64,000 nt of DNA from Saliniradius amylolyticus (GCF_003143555.1 NZ_CP029347.1:2170001-2234000), one strand, 5' to 3'; counted from the stretch's first letter, positions 28,249-38,835 are shown. Numbers and translations: made by a program. Notes: generated from the sequence alone by a model not told the origin.

Positions 28249-29621
28249 CGAACAAACACCCGATAGCCCCACGGCTCGATGTTTAGCTCACTGCCCCGTC
28301 CGAAGCTAACGGCCTCACCGCTAAAGTAATCCATATAATCGCCATGGTGCAACGACTGAGGAAAGCTGACCTGTTGCGGACGATCAGAAAAATTCATCAG
28401 CGCAAACACCTTATCCTTGTCATTTTGGCGTACAAAGCTGAACACCGACTCTGGCACACTGTTTTCAACTTTAATCATGGTCGCCCCCCAATGGCCATGC
28501 CACAGTGCCGTATTCCTCTTCATCAACGCAAAGAGCTTTTTATACAGAGCACCTATAGGGTGAGGCTTCCACATGATAGGGTCCCGATCAAAAAACTGCA
28601 GGCGTTTATCGTTACCCGCTTCCTGACCGTTATAAATCAGCGGCATACCCTCGCCCACCACTGACAGAACAATCGCTGCATCAAGCCCATCGCCAAAGTT
28701 CTCGAACATAGTGCCTTCCCACGCATTCACATCGTGATTGGTCACATGCGTCATGCGAATGCTGTCTTTGGGAAAGGCACTTTCATTCCATGAGTAGTAA
28801 ATATAAAGCTCACTGAGGCCAGCATCTCCGGTGGTAATACGATGCACCGCCTTAAACCAACTCCAGGCGTACGTCATATCGAAGGCTTCGGCATGTAAGT
28901 CCCGCGACTCCCATTCGGCCAGCATAAACACGGGCTTAATGGCATCCAGCTGCTGACGCAGGTTATTCCAAAACTCGATCGGAACAAAGCCGGCCACATC
29001 GGCGCGATAACCATCGATATCCGCTTCCTTGACCCAGTATTTCATAGCGTTCGTCATGTACTGACGAACTTCAGGCTTGGAGTAGTCCAGATCGATAATA
29101 TCCGACCAATCCCACCACGGTGTGGGTCGAAAGTCCCCCTTCCAGTCTCTTTCGTACCAGTCGGGATGCTGCTTCACCAAGGGATTATCCCAGGCCGTGT
29201 GATTGGCCACCCAATCCAGAATCACATACATGCCTAGTTCGTGGGCGCGATCTACAAAAGACTTGAGATCATCCAGCGTCCCAAACTCAGGATTCACCCC
29301 GTAGTAGTCCCTAACCGAATAAGGGCTACCCAGTTTGCCTTTGCGATTCTTCTCCCCGATGGGATGGATGGGCATCAACCATAATATATCGGCGCCCAGT
29401 TTCTTAAGACGTGGGAGTTCCTCCTCGGCCGCCGCAAAAGTACCAGCCTCGGTAAACTGACGGGTATTGATCTGGTAAATGGCGGCGTTCTTACTCCATT
29501 CCGGATGAGAGACTTTGACGTAGGGCTCAGGCTGATACGCAGCGGGGGTTTCGGGGGGTGTCACCTGACTGGCACAGCCGGTCACACCCAGTATCCATAC
29601 TAAAGCAAGGAGTCTCAACAT
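28245..29621 (-). CDS. GH13 alpha-amylase family lipoprotein
   Basis: A 458-aa glycoside hydrolase exported as a lipoprotein: signal peptide with lipobox VTGC (Cys near residue 16), so it is anchored in the envelope. The four GH13 regions are present: DWVANHT (region I), DGYRADVAG with the nucleophile Asp (II), MLAEWES with the acid/base Glu (III) and VTNHDVN (IV). It has the catalytic barrel and a short C-terminal beta domain only; no carbohydrate-binding module. It probably acts on malto-oligosaccharides or starch breakdown products. The 94 bases to the next gene allow its own promoter. Confidence 0.9.
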   Translation of the reverse strand: MLRLLALVWILGVTGCASQVTPPETPAAYQPEPYVKVSHPEWSKNAAIYQINTRQFTEAGTFAAAEEELPRLKKLGADILWLMPIHPIGEKNRKGKLGSPYSVRDYYGVNPEFGTLDDLKSFVDRAHELGMYVILDWVANHTAWDNPLVKQHPDWYERDWKGDFRPTPWWDWSDIIDLDYSKPEVRQYMTNAMKYWVKEADIDGYRADVAGFVPIEFWNNLRQQLDAIKPVFMLAEWESRDLHAEAFDMTYAWSWFKAVHRITTGDAGLSELYIYYSWNESAFPKDSIRMTHVTNHDVNAWEGTMFENFGDGLDAAIVLSVVGEGMPLIYNGQEAGNDKRLQFFDRDPIMWKPHPIGALYKKLFALMKRNTALWHGHWGATMIKVENSVPESVFSFVRQNDKDKVFALMNFSDRPQQVSFPQSLHHGDYMDYFSGEAVSFGRGSELNIEPWGYRVFVR

Positions 29622-29715
29622 AAGGTTTCTCTGTTCTCTGATAGAAACGGTAAGCTTGGGTCAGCCGATAAGACTCGTCAATATCAACGCCATTGCATAC
29701 GTTTTCAGCACTGGA

Positions 29716-30312
29716 TTAGCCGTGCTTACGCCAGACCAGCAGGTGGTTATTGGCCGGTAAGGCATGAGTTTGTTCCAGTCGAAGCCCCTTGGGTGAAGCC
29801 CAGGCCGTCAGTTCATCCACATCCCTGAGGCCTCCGCAGCCTCGTTCTAACAGACCTTGGTGGAACTGGCGATTGGACTCGCTGGTAAAATCTCCGCTAA
29901 ACAAAAACGGCCCGTACTGACAAAATACTCCTTGCTCAGGCAGGTGCCCGGCCACCTGCTCCATCATTAATTTAGCCTCTTGTTTTTGCATAATATGAGC
30001 GGTGTTAGCGCTGAACACACCGTCTATGGGCGGTGATAATCTCGGCCACTCATCCTGACCAACCGTAAAGGCAACAGGCGTTTTTAGATTATCGGCGGGG
30101 TATTCGTGCATCCACTGCAACATGCCGGGATGATAGTCCGGTTGGTCGCTGGTTTGCCAGGTAAGCTCTGATAAATGTTGAGCAAAAAACACCGCGTGCT
30201 GACCGGTCCCTGAGCCGATTTCCAGAATATGCTGACGATCAGAAAAGGCCTCCTTCAACACCGTTAAAATTGGTATTTTGTTATTCTCACAGGCCTGACT
30301 AAATGGCTTCAT
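29716..30312 (-). CDS. DUF938 family SAM-dependent methyltransferase
   Basis: A 198-aa class I methyltransferase with motif I HILEIGSGTGQHAVFF near residue 30 and a motif IV region DGVFSANTAHIM. These and the start (MKPFSQACENNKIPIL) mark the DUF938 family; the substrate is unknown. It overlaps the upstream S9 peptidase gene by 4 bases (ATGA), so the two are coupled. No link between the two activities is known to me. Confidence 0.85.
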   Translation of the reverse strand: MKPFSQACENNKIPILTVLKEAFSDRQHILEIGSGTGQHAVFFAQHLSELTWQTSDQPDYHPGMLQWMHEYPADNLKTPVAFTVGQDEWPRLSPPIDGVFSANTAHIMQKQEAKLMMEQVAGHLPEQGVFCQYGPFLFSGDFTSESNRQFHQGLLERGCGGLRDVDELTAWASPKGLRLEQTHALPANNHLLVWRKHG

Positions 30313-32279
30313 TGCTTCGCGCCTTCCCTGAGTTGTTGCTTCAAAAATTCAGCCTGATACCGGTAATAAAACAACTGATTTTTCAGCTTCCGCCAACCGT
30401 GTCCTTCGTCCGGTATCCTAATGTAAGGAGCTGGAACTCCATTGTTACGCAGAATGCGAACCATTTTCTCGGTTTCAGCAATATCAATACGAGGGTCTTG
30501 CACACCATGAGAATATAAAACCGGCACAGTAATGTTATCCGCCTGATTAATCGGTGAGTTTTTCTCATAAAATGCTTTCCATTCTGGCTTGTTGATATCC
30601 CCGTATTCAATGCGATCAGACGCTCTGAGGCCGGGTGATGCGATCGTCAGAGCTGTAACCCAGTCGGCAACCCCAAATAAAGAGGCACCGGCCTTAAAGT
30701 GACCTGGGTAGTTGGCCAATACCGCATTGACGGCATAGCCTCCGTAAGAGCCTCCAACTACCGCAGCACGATTGGCATCGACCACCCCTCGCTCACCCAA
30801 TGCCTGCAACATATCCACCAGGTCACGGATGGAGTCCAACCGGTTCTCCCGGTCATCCAAACTTAAATAACTGAAGCCAAACCCGGTAGAACCTCGTACG
30901 TTAGGCTCAAATACCGCCATTCCCTGATTAACATGGTATTGCACTACGGCATCAAACACGGGCCGCGACTGGGCGGTGGGCCCCCCGTGCACAAAAAAGA
31001 CGACTGGCGGCTTCTCACTGGCCGAGATGTTTCGGGGCAAATACAGTAGCCCTTGCAACTCAGTCCCGTCACGCGCTGGCATCGTGACACTTTCTGGCTT
31101 TACCAGGTTCTCCCTTGGCACCCCAGCTAAAGACGTAGGCACGGGTTGCAGCCAACGTTGGGTTTGTTCTTCCCAAACCATAAAAGTGCCTGGAGTCTGC
31201 CAGCCGGATACTTCAACCAGCATATGACCACTGGGACACTGCACCCGATAAACCCCTTCGGGAAGCGGCTTGAAGTCAAGCGGTTTTTTCGACTTGAGAT
31301 TCCGGCCCTTGAGTTGAGAAAAACCGGCGTGATTTTCAGTCCACACCAGCTGTTGCTGCTGTTCACCGCACAATGCCAGCGTCTCGATGGACACGTCTTC
31401 TTCCACCACTGCGGTTAGTGCTGTGGTATTAACATCGTAAAAAAAGACATTCTTAAACTCCCGGTCTTTTGAGCTCAGAAAATAGAAGCCGCTGTTGTCA
31501 TCAAGCCATACCGAGTCAGCGTGATAGGCGCGGCGTTTTGGTTTTGACAACTCCGTAAATTCATCTTCTTGCCGGTCAAATAAATAGAGGTTACTGCCGT
31601 CTTCCCCCACATCTTCGGTGATCACCAAGTAACGTCCATTTGGGGAGATAGAATCCACACTGTAACCAAATACGCCATCAACAATACGAGTGGCCTGACC
31701 GGTGCTTCTGTCGGCCAGATAAATATCAAAATCACTGCCTGTCCGAGCCGTGGAAGCATAAGCAATGGTGTCGCCACTCGCTGTCACTCCGCCATACCGC
31801 CTGAAATCACCGGACTTGGCAGGTATTAACCGACGCTCTTTGCTCCCATCGGCACTGATCGTATAAAAACCTTCTTGTTCATTGCCATCGTTATCCGCGC
31901 CGTAGATCAGGGTCTGGTTATCAAGCCAATCAAAAAAGCTGACCCCATTGCCGTACGTCAATCGCTGTGGCATTCCTCCGCCTACGGGAACCTGCCATAC
32001 CTGAGGCTCACCGGTTATCGCCCATAAAAACGCCACCCGCTCTCCGGATGGTGATAAGGCAGCTGAAATCACGCCTTCGTTTGCCGCCATAATATAGCGA
32101 GCGATGTCAGTTTTCTGTTCCCCTGCCAACCCCACTTTCATTGCAGACGGTGTAGGCTCGATAGCTTCGAGGCTGTCATCATACCCCTGCTGGCCACCAA
32201 ACACCGGAGGTTCATTGGCCTGTAATACCTGACAGAAACCAAGTCCCCCAATCAAACACGCCATCAACAACACTCGCAT
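30309..32279 (-). CDS. S9 family serine peptidase (prolyl oligopeptidase type)
   Basis: A 656-aa exported peptidase with a signal peptide (MRVLLMACLIGGLGFCQVLQA), a WD40/PD40-like beta-propeller over roughly residues 60-380 and a C-terminal alpha/beta-hydrolase domain. The nucleophile Ser is in VVGGSYGGYA (near 510), with the acid Asp in HGVQDPRID and the His in DEGHGWRK. These enzymes cleave short peptides, often after Pro or acyl groups, in the periplasm. The ATG at 32279 is preferred over the open-frame start at 32315 because GGGAG lies 7 bases before it and the signal peptide starts there. Confidence 0.92.
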   Translation of the reverse strand: MRVLLMACLIGGLGFCQVLQANEPPVFGGQQGYDDSLEAIEPTPSAMKVGLAGEQKTDIARYIMAANEGVISAALSPSGERVAFLWAITGEPQVWQVPVGGGMPQRLTYGNGVSFFDWLDNQTLIYGADNDGNEQEGFYTISADGSKERRLIPAKSGDFRRYGGVTASGDTIAYASTARTGSDFDIYLADRSTGQATRIVDGVFGYSVDSISPNGRYLVITEDVGEDGSNLYLFDRQEDEFTELSKPKRRAYHADSVWLDDNSGFYFLSSKDREFKNVFFYDVNTTALTAVVEEDVSIETLALCGEQQQQLVWTENHAGFSQLKGRNLKSKKPLDFKPLPEGVYRVQCPSGHMLVEVSGWQTPGTFMVWEEQTQRWLQPVPTSLAGVPRENLVKPESVTMPARDGTELQGLLYLPRNISASEKPPVVFFVHGGPTAQSRPVFDAVVQYHVNQGMAVFEPNVRGSTGFGFSYLSLDDRENRLDSIRDLVDMLQALGERGVVDANRAAVVGGSYGGYAVNAVLANYPGHFKAGASLFGVADWVTALTIASPGLRASDRIEYGDINKPEWKAFYEKNSPINQADNITVPVLYSHGVQDPRIDIAETEKMVRILRNNGVPAPYIRIPDEGHGWRKLKNQLFYYRYQAEFLKQQLREGAKQ

Positions 32280-32346
32280 ACTTTCGCTCCCATTCCGGTT
32301 AGACGACCTATACAAGCCAACTTACACCGATAAATCAAGCCAGTAC

Positions 32347-32374
32347 AAAAAAGCCGGGGCTTGCCCCGGCTTTA
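32347..32374 (-). terminator. Terminator of the metA-metH operon
   Basis: Perfect hairpin AGCCGGGGC...GCCCCGGCT with T6 on the minus strand, 20 bases past the metH stop. Confidence 0.92.
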
Positions 32375-32394
32375 CAGTATGACAAGGTGTAACA

Positions 32395-35019
32395 TCAGCC
32401 AGACAGGTTCGGTGCCAGCCATTTCTCGGCTTTTTCCACCGACCAGCCTTTACGTTCGGCGTAGTCCTTGAGCTGATCGTCCTTGATCTGGGCCACCGCA
32501 AAGTAGCGGGTATCCGGGTGAGCAAAATACCAACCAGATACCGAGGCCCCGGGCCACATGGCGAAGCTTTCGGTGAGCTTCATGCCGGTGCGCTGCTCTG
32601 CTTCCAGCAAATCCCAAATTAGCTGCTTCTCAGTGTGCTCCGGGCACGCCGCGTAGCCGGGTGCGGGACGAATGCCCTGATATTTCTCACGAATCAGTTC
32701 ATCATTAGCCAGCTGCTCATCGGGCGCATAAGCCCAGATTTCCTTACGTACCCGCTCATGCAGGTACTCGGCAAAAGCCTCGGCCAGGCGATCTGCCACC
32801 GCCTTGACCATGATGGCGTTATAGTCATCGCCTTGTTTTTCATAGTGCTTGGCCAACTCGTCTTCACCGATACCACCGGTGACCGCGAAGGCCCCCATGT
32901 AGTCGGCAATACCCGAGTCTTTGCTGGCTACAAAATCGGCCAGGCAGTAGTTGGCCCCATTTTTCTTCTCGGTTTGCTGACGCAAGTGATGCGCCGTGCC
33001 ACGCACCTGCTCACGACTGTCGTCGGTGTAGATTTCTACACTGTCGCCAACGCGGTTGGCTGGGAAAATTCCCGCTACACCTTTTGCCTGAATATCGCCG
33101 CTTTGTTCAAGGTCATCCAACAACTGTTTGGCGTCCTCGAACAACTTACGGGCTTCCTCGCCCACCTTCTCGTCGTCAAGAATACGTGGGTATTTGCCCG
33201 CCAGCGACCAGGTCATAAAGAAGGGCGTCCAGTCGATGTACTGACGTAAAGTGGCAATATCTGCCGAAACTTCCTGAATGCCTTTTTGCTCCGGTGCTTT
33301 AGGCTCATAGTCGTCGAAGCTGGGCTTAAAGGCATTCTCTCGCGCTGCTTCTAAACTGATGGGCTTGGTGCGCGGCTTTTTCTTGGCGTGCTGCTCACGG
33401 GCCTTCTCGTAATCCTCAGCCAGCTCCGCAGCATAGGCCAGACGGTGGGTCTTGGAAATCAGCTTCTGACACACCCCCACGGCGCGGGAGGCATTAGGCA
33501 CATAGACCACAGGCGCATGATAATTTTGCTCAATTTTCACCGCGGTATGGGCCTTGGAGGTGGTGGCGCCGCCAATCAGCAGCGGCATATCAAAGCCCTG
33601 ACGCTCCATTTCTTTTGCCACATGTACCATTTCATCCAGGGACGGGGTAATCAGGCCCGACAGACCGATCATATCCACGTTCTTTTCCTTGGCGACTTTT
33701 AAGATCTCTTCACAGGACACCATTACGCCTAGGTCTGTCACTTCAAAGTTATTACACTGCAAGACCACACCGACGATGTTCTTACCGATATCGTGCACAT
33801 CTCCTTTCACCGTGGCCAGCAGAATCTTACCGTTGGTGTCGCCTTCTTCTTTTTCCGCCTCGATATAGGGGTTGAGGTAGGCCACAGCCTTTTTCATTAC
33901 CCGGGCGGATTTGACCACCTGAGGCAGGAACATCTTGCCTTCACCGAACAGATCCCCTACCACATTCATGCCGTCCATGAGTGGCCCTTCTATCACATGC
34001 AGGGGTTTTTCTGCTCGCTGGCGACACTCCTCGGTGTCTTCCTCGATATAGTCGGTGATGCCTTTCACCAGAGAGTGTTCGAGACGCTTCTCTACCGGCC
34101 ATTCACGCCACTCCAGATTTTCCTTGGCGGCCACCTTGCCATCGCCTTGATATTTTGGTGCCAGCTCCAGCAAGCGATCAGTAGCCTCGGGCCCTTTGTT
34201 AAGGATTACATCCTCCACCGCTTCACGCAGCTCATCGGGAATGTCGTCATAGACCGTCAGCTGTCCGGCATTGACGATGGCCATATCCAGCCCCGCGCGG
34301 ATGGCGTGATACAGAAACACCGAGTGCATGGCTTCACGCACCGGGTTATTGCCCCTAAAAGAGAAGGAGATATTGGACAAGCCACCGGATACCGAGGCAT
34401 GGGGCAGGTTCTGCTTGATGCGCCGCGTGGCCTCGATAAAGTCCACCGCATAGTTATTATGCTCTTCGATGCCGGTGGCTACCGCGAAGATATTAGGATC
34501 GAAGATGATGTCTTCCGGTGGGAAGCCGATCTTTTCAGTTAGTAAGCGGTAACTACGCTCACAGATCTCAAACTTTCTGTCTTCGGTATCCGCCTGTCCG
34601 TTTTCATCAAAGGCCATTACCACGGTTGCCGCCCCGTAGCGCTTAATCTTATTAGCCTGCTCGAGGAATTGCTCCTCGCCTTCCTTCAGGCTGATGGAGT
34701 TAACAATGGCTTTGCCCTGAACACACTTAAGGCCTGCTTCGATAACCGTAAACTTGGATGAGTCGATCATCACCGGAACCCGGGAGATATCCGGCTCCGA
34801 TGCAATCAGGTTTAAAAAGGTGACCATGGCCTCTTCCGAGTCCAGCATGGCCTCATCCATGTTCACATCGATGATTTGGGCACCGTTTTCCACTTGCTGA
34901 CGAGCCACATCGAGCGCGGTTTCATAGTCACCGTCCATAACCAGGCGCTTGAACCGGGCCGAACCGGTCACATTGGTGCGCTCGCCAATATTAATAAAGG
35001 TTGAACTTGCCTGACTCAT
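32395..35019 (-). CDS. metH: Cobalamin-dependent methionine synthase, folate/B12/reactivation part
   Basis: The larger part of a split methionine synthase. It accepts the methyl group from methyl-THF onto cobalamin and includes the AdoMet reactivation domain. 874 aa in order: pterin-binding domain ([13 protein letters not shown] at the start), cap, B12-binding domain with the DxHxxG motif in [13 protein letters not shown] (near residue 400), and activation domain with [15 protein letters not shown]. It lacks the N-terminal homocysteine-binding domain, which is encoded 9 bases upstream as a separate gene. A perfect ribosome-binding site (GGAGGTGAT) precedes its ATG, so the split is real rather than a frameshift. 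Confidence 0.93.
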   Translation of the reverse strand: MSQASSTFINIGERTNVTGSARFKRLVMDGDYETALDVARQQVENGAQIIDVNMDEAMLDSEEAMVTFLNLIASEPDISRVPVMIDSSKFTVIEAGLKCVQGKAIVNSISLKEGEEQFLEQANKIKRYGAATVVMAFDENGQADTEDRKFEICERSYRLLTEKIGFPPEDIIFDPNIFAVATGIEEHNNYAVDFIEATRRIKQNLPHASVSGGLSNISFSFRGNNPVREAMHSVFLYHAIRAGLDMAIVNAGQLTVYDDIPDELREAVEDVILNKGPEATDRLLELAPKYQGDGKVAAKENLEWREWPVEKRLEHSLVKGITDYIEEDTEECRQRAEKPLHVIEGPLMDGMNVVGDLFGEGKMFLPQVVKSARVMKKAVAYLNPYIEAEKEEGDTNGKILLATVKGDVHDIGKNIVGVVLQCNNFEVTDLGVMVSCEEILKVAKEKNVDMIGLSGLITPSLDEMVHVAKEMERQGFDMPLLIGGATTSKAHTAVKIEQNYHAPVVYVPNASRAVGVCQKLISKTHRLAYAAELAEDYEKAREQHAKKKPRTKPISLEAARENAFKPSFDDYEPKAPEQKGIQEVSADIATLRQYIDWTPFFMTWSLAGKYPRILDDEKVGEEARKLFEDAKQLLDDLEQSGDIQAKGVAGIFPANRVGDSVEIYTDDSREQVRGTAHHLRQQTEKKNGANYCLADFVASKDSGIADYMGAFAVTGGIGEDELAKHYEKQGDDYNAIMVKAVADRLAEAFAEYLHERVRKEIWAYAPDEQLANDELIREKYQGIRPAPGYAACPEHTEKQLIWDLLEAEQRTGMKLTESFAMWPGASVSGWYFAHPDTRYFAVAQIKDDQLKDYAERKGWSVEKAEKWLAPNLSG

Positions 35020-35028
35020 ATCACCTCC

Positions 35029-36078
35029 TTAATGCACAAATGGCTCTAGCCCGGAAAGACGCATCTTAACGTCCCGTTTTGCGGGCTGGCGAGGAGGAAG
35101 GCCTTTGACGGCCTCAGCAATCGCCTGTATGTGTTCCGGACGACTGCCACAGCAGCCCCCCACGATGTTCAGATAACCGGACTCGGCCCACTCACGGATA
35201 TGCTCGGCCATCTCGTCGGGCTGCATATCATATTCACCCATCTCATTGGGCAACCCAGCATTAGGGTGAGCCGACACGCCGCATTCGGCGATCTCCGACA
35301 GAGTCACCACATACTGACGCAGCAGATCCGGCCCCAGCGCGCAGTTCAGGCCAAAACTGACCGGTTTAGCGTGCCGCAGAGAGTAATAGAAGGCCTCTGT
35401 AGTCTGACCGGACAATGTGCGACCGGAGGCATCGGTAATAGTACCGGATATCATTACCGGCAGACGCTTGTTCATTCGCTCCATGACATTTTCAACCGCA
35501 AACACCGCCGCTTTCGCATTGAGGGTATCGAACACCGTCTCAATCAACAGCATATCCACACCGCCCTCGATTAGGCCTTCGGCATTCTCTTCATAGGCCT
35601 TGACCAATTCATCGAAGTTGGTGTTGCGTTTGCCCGGATCATTCACATCCGGTGATATGGAAGCGGTTCGGTTAGTGGGCCCTAACACACCGGCAACAAA
35701 CCGTGGTTTCTCGGGAGTGCTGTACTCATCCGCTACCTCACGGGCCAACTTGGCGGCAACCACATTCATCTCATGGGCATAGTCCTGCATATCGTAATCG
35801 GCCATGGCTATCGTGGTGGCACTAAAGGTGTTGGTTTCAATAATATCCGCCCCCGCCTCAAGATATTCGGCGTGGATTTCTCTGATCAAATCGGGCTTGG
35901 TCAGCACCAACATATCGTTGTTGCCCTTTACATCCAGATGCCAGTCGGCAAACCGCTCACCGCGATAGTCCGATTCCTGCAAATCCCGCAGTTGAATCAT
36001 GGTGCCCATGGCTCCATCCAGCACCAGAATGCGTTCCTTTAACGCATCATCTAACGCTTGTGCTTCGGTTAAGAACAT
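35029..36078 (-). CDS. Methionine synthase, homocysteine-binding part
   Basis: 349 aa corresponding to the N-terminal homocysteine S-methyltransferase barrel of MetH. The start [13 protein letters not shown] and the zinc cysteines in FGLNCALGP (near residue 248) and [11 protein letters not shown] (near 313) are all intact. It pairs with the 874-aa protein directly downstream to make a full MetH; alone it could not use methyl-THF. It follows metA by 42 bases. The two halves together match the length of E. coli MetH (~1227). The split form appears stable and expressed as two chains. Confidence 0.92.
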   Translation of the reverse strand: MFLTEAQALDDALKERILVLDGAMGTMIQLRDLQESDYRGERFADWHLDVKGNNDMLVLTKPDLIREIHAEYLEAGADIIETNTFSATTIAMADYDMQDYAHEMNVVAAKLAREVADEYSTPEKPRFVAGVLGPTNRTASISPDVNDPGKRNTNFDELVKAYEENAEGLIEGGVDMLLIETVFDTLNAKAAVFAVENVMERMNKRLPVMISGTITDASGRTLSGQTTEAFYYSLRHAKPVSFGLNCALGPDLLRQYVVTLSEIAECGVSAHPNAGLPNEMGEYDMQPDEMAEHIREWAESGYLNIVGGCCGSRPEHIQAIAEAVKGLPPRQPAKRDVKMRLSGLEPFVH

Positions 36079-36120
36079 TCCTATACCTGTTTTGTTAATG
36101 AGAGATATTGAATAAAACTA

Positions 36121-37038
36121 TTACGCAATATCAGATAAGTTGTAAGGGGTAGCCTGATAGACGTAATAATTCAACCAATTGGTAAACAATAGGCTACCGT
36201 GTGAACGCCAAGTAACCAAGGGGCATTGGCTGGGATCGTTGGCAGGAAAATAATTCGCTGGTACAGCAGTATTCAGGCCGGCTTTCTGGTCACGAAAGTA
36301 TTCCTGAGCCAGGGTGTCGGGATCGTATTCCGGGTGGCCGGTGACAAACACCACCCGCTTATCCTTAGACGCTGCCGCATAGGCCCCGGCTTCTGCGGAA
36401 CTGGCCAGCACCTCTAATTCCTCCACCGAGCGATAATCGGCCAGCGGAATTTCACCATAGCGTGAGTGAGGTGCAAAAAACACGGGATCAAAACCACGCA
36501 TCAAAGGATCATGTTCCCGCTCCACCTGGTGATTAAACACCCCAAATAACTTCTGTTGTCGCAAACGGCGGTTAATGCCATAAAAATGATACAGCGCCGC
36601 ATGGGCTGCCCAGCACAAAAACAACGTCGACGTCACATGGCGACGGGCCCAGTCCATGATTTCTGTCATCCGGTCCCAGTACTTAACGTCCTCATAGGCC
36701 AGTTTGGCCAAAGGTGCACCGGTAACGATCAGACCGTCGTATTTTTTCCCCGCCACCTCATCAAACTGATGGTAGAAGTTGCGCATGTGGGCTTCTGGGG
36801 TATTTTTGGGGGCCTTGGAGTCGATGCGGATCAGATCCACGTTGATCTGCAACGGCGTATTGGACAACAGCCGTAATAACTGCACCTCGGTCTCTATCTT
36901 GTTGGGCATCAGATTTAAGATCCCAACTTCCAGCGGACGAATTTCCTGAGCTAAAGCGCGCTCAGCGTCCATCACAAAGATATTCTCATCGCTGAGTACA
37001 TCTTGTGCGGGCAAGTCACCGGGAATGCAGATAGGCAT
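36121..37038 (-). CDS. metA: Homoserine O-succinyltransferase (or acetyltransferase)
   Basis: Catalyses the first committed step of methionine synthesis, acylating homoserine. 305 aa starting MPICIPGDLPAQ, as in the family. An earlier ATG at 37041 and a TTG at 37044 are possible, but spacing from GGAG favours 37038. The active-site Cys lies in LFLCWAAHAALYHFYGI (near residue 140) and the His/Glu pair in VTGHPEYD. Succinyl versus acetyl donor choice cannot be read safely by eye. It is first of a metA-metH(N)-metH(C) operon and has a clear MetJ operator upstream. Confidence 0.93.
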   Translation of the reverse strand: MPICIPGDLPAQDVLSDENIFVMDAERALAQEIRPLEVGILNLMPNKIETEVQLLRLLSNTPLQINVDLIRIDSKAPKNTPEAHMRNFYHQFDEVAGKKYDGLIVTGAPLAKLAYEDVKYWDRMTEIMDWARRHVTSTLFLCWAAHAALYHFYGINRRLRQQKLFGVFNHQVEREHDPLMRGFDPVFFAPHSRYGEIPLADYRSVEELEVLASSAEAGAYAAASKDKRVVFVTGHPEYDPDTLAQEYFRDQKAGLNTAVPANYFPANDPSQCPLVTWRSHGSLLFTNWLNYYVYQATPYNLSDIA

Positions 37039-37103
37039 CATCAAGCTCCATCAAAAAAGACCAGAGTGCCATCTTGCCAAGGCCCGGGGAAAAGTCAACA
37101 TCT

Positions 37104-37127
37104 TTACGTCTAGACGTCTAAATGAAG
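37104..37127. promoter_or_regulatory. MetJ operator (tandem met boxes)
   Basis: Three consecutive 8-base units, TTACGTCT, AGACGTCT and AAATGAAG. The middle one is a perfect match to the MetJ consensus AGACGTCT and the first matches at 6 of 8. It lies 66-89 bases before metA. It should repress metA and the split metH when AdoMet is high. Confidence 0.88.
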
Positions 37128-37142
37128 TTGATTCTGTCGATA

Positions 37143-37172
37143 CAAAAAAGCCGCTGATGACAGCGGCTTTTT
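37143..37172 (-). terminator. Terminator of recA
   Basis: Hairpin AGCCGCTG...CAGCGGCT between A6 and T5, 22 bases after the recA stop on the minus strand. It can also act in the opposite direction. Confidence 0.88.
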
Positions 37173-37193
37173 CTGTTAAATACTTAGAGACTA

Positions 37194-38225
37194 TTACAGC
37201 TCTTCCTGCTCCTCGGCCTCTTCATTCTTGGGCTTTTTAGTCAATAACAGACGTTCTCTAATTTGAGTTTCGATTTCATTGGCGATCTCCGTATGCTCTT
37301 TTAAGAAACGCACACAGTTGGCCTTACCCTGACCAATTCGCTCACCATTGTAGCTGTACCAGGCTCCGGCCTTCTCCACCAGCTTCTCTTTCACGCCCAG
37401 ATCCAACAGTTCGGCTTCTTTACTGATGCCTTCGCCGTACATAATGGCAAACTCGGCCTGCTTAAACGGCGGGGCCACCTTGTTCTTGACGACCTTGACC
37501 CGGGTTTCGTTACCCACCACCTCGTCACCTTCTTTCAGTGAGCCGATACGACGAATATCCAAGCGTACTGACGAGTAGAACTTCAGGGCATTACCCCCGG
37601 TGGTGGTTTCGGGGTTACCGAACATCACACCGATCTTCATCCGGATCTGGTTAATGAAGATACACAGGGTATTGGAGCGCTTGATATTGGCCGTCAGCTT
37701 ACGCAGCGCCTGTGACATCAAACGCGCCTGCAAACCTACGTGAGAGTCCCCCATTTCGCCTTCGATTTCCGCCTTCGGTGTCAGTGCTGCCACCGAGTCC
37801 ACAACCACCACATCCACTGCCGCTGAGCGCACCAACATGTCGCAGATCTCCAGCGCCTGCTCACCGGTATCCGGCTGGGAGACTAACAGCTCATCCACGT
37901 TTACACCCAGCTTGCCGGCATAGACGGGATCGAGTGCGTGCTCGGCATCCACAAAGGCGCAGGTCTTACCGGCTTTTTGCGCTTCGGCAATTACTTGTAA
38001 GGTCATGGTGGTTTTACCGGAAGACTCCGGACCGTAAATTTCCACCACCCGGCCGGTTGGCAAGCCACCAATACCCAGCGCAATATCCACACTCAGTGAA
38101 CCGGTGGAAATAGACTCCACATCCATGGCCTGGTTATCACCCAGGCGCATGATTGCACCCTTACCGAATTGCTTTTCAATCTGTCCGACCGCTGCGTTTA
38201 GCGCTCTGCTCTTATTCTCATCCAT
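37194..38225 (-). CDS. recA: Recombinase RecA
   Basis: A strand-exchange and SOS co-protease protein. 343 aa starting [20 protein letters not shown], with Walker [10 protein letters not shown] near residue 66, Walker B region [12 protein letters not shown], the DNA-binding loop 2 [13 protein letters not shown] and an acidic tail (EEAEEQEEL). A LexA box lies 50 bases upstream. The gene ends at its own terminator; recX is not adjacent (26.6-27.1 kb). pncC and mutS are next upstream, a familiar gammaproteobacterial neighbourhood. Confidence 0.98.
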   Translation of the reverse strand: MDENKSRALNAAVGQIEKQFGKGAIMRLGDNQAMDVESISTGSLSVDIALGIGGLPTGRVVEIYGPESSGKTTMTLQVIAEAQKAGKTCAFVDAEHALDPVYAGKLGVNVDELLVSQPDTGEQALEICDMLVRSAAVDVVVVDSVAALTPKAEIEGEMGDSHVGLQARLMSQALRKLTANIKRSNTLCIFINQIRMKIGVMFGNPETTTGGNALKFYSSVRLDIRRIGSLKEGDEVVGNETRVKVVKNKVAPPFKQAEFAIMYGEGISKEAELLDLGVKEKLVEKAGAWYSYNGERIGQGKANCVRFLKEHTEIANEIETQIRERLLLTKKPKNEEAEEQEEL

Positions 38226-38275
38226 CGCTTTGGCTCCTGTATGAGCGGGTAGCTTAATCGTTACCCAGAATTATA

Positions 38276-38291
38276 CTGTACAGTTATACAG
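38276..38291. promoter_or_regulatory. LexA (SOS) box of recA
   Basis: CTGT-N8-ACAG (CTGTACAGTTATACAG) with flanking TA, matching the gammaproteobacterial LexA consensus, 51-66 bases before the recA ATG. Confidence 0.92.
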
Positions 38292-38340
38292 TTACAAGTC
38301 ATGTATAGAAATTCGTTGTAACTGCATGAGTTTATTCGAA

Positions 38341-38835
38341 TTAATTTTTATTGAGGTACGCCAGGGTCGTGGTTAATGCATCCTGAATAGCCTGCTGACG
38401 CACCTGATGCCGGTCACCGTCAAAGCGCCTCGACCAGGTAATGGTTTTTTCACACACCGCTAATGCAAACCAGACGAGGCCAACCGGCTTTTCCGGCGTG
38501 CCACCATCGGGCCCGGCTATGCCGCTCACGGCTACTGCCACCTCGGCATCCGCCCGGCGCTGTGCGCCTTTTGCCATGGCATCCACGGTTTCTGAAGAAA
38601 CGGCCCCGGAGGTTAGTAATATGCTTTCATCGACGCCCAGCTCACCGATTTTGGCCTCGTTAGAATAGGTAATAAATCCCCGTTCGAACCACTGAGAACT
38701 TCCAGAAACACTGGTGATGGCGTATCCTATGCCGCCTCCGGTACAGGACTCGGCACAGCTAATGCGCCACCCCTGATGTTTTAGGGCGGCCCCTAATTGA
38801 GTGGCTGTGTCGACAATCGACTCCGTAAGTGTCAT
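38341..38835 (-). CDS. pncC: Nicotinamide-nucleotide amidohydrolase (CinA C-terminal domain)
   Basis: A deamidase that converts nicotinamide mononucleotide to nicotinate mononucleotide in NAD recycling. 164 aa, the stand-alone CinA C-terminal form found beside recA in E. coli (YgaD/PncC). Motifs are CAESCTGGGIGYAI near residue 29, ITYSNEAKIGELGV, SGIAGPDGGTPEKPVGLV and the closing Arg-rich stretch. It is divergent from mutS with 35 bases between and has ~115 bases before recA, which contain the recA promoter and LexA box. Confidence 0.93.
   Translation of the reverse strand: MTLTESIVDTATQLGAALKHQGWRISCAESCTGGGIGYAITSVSGSSQWFERGFITYSNEAKIGELGVDESILLTSGAVSSETVDAMAKGAQRRADAEVAVAVSGIAGPDGGTPEKPVGLVWFALAVCEKTITWSRRFDGDRHQVRQQAIQDALTTTLAYLNKN

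Noticed and set aside
32635-33249. 204-aa plus-strand ORF inside metH
   Set aside because: Antisense shadow of the metH activation domain; no independent signals.
33793-34542. 249-aa plus-strand ORF inside metH
   Set aside because: It lies fully antisense to a strongly supported metH frame, has no family similarity I recognise and follows from GC-rich codon use.
32395-36078. metH as a single gene broken by frameshift or nonsense mutation
   Set aside because: The second half has its own ATG and a perfect GGAGGTGAT ribosome-binding site after the first half's stop, and both halves keep all key residues.
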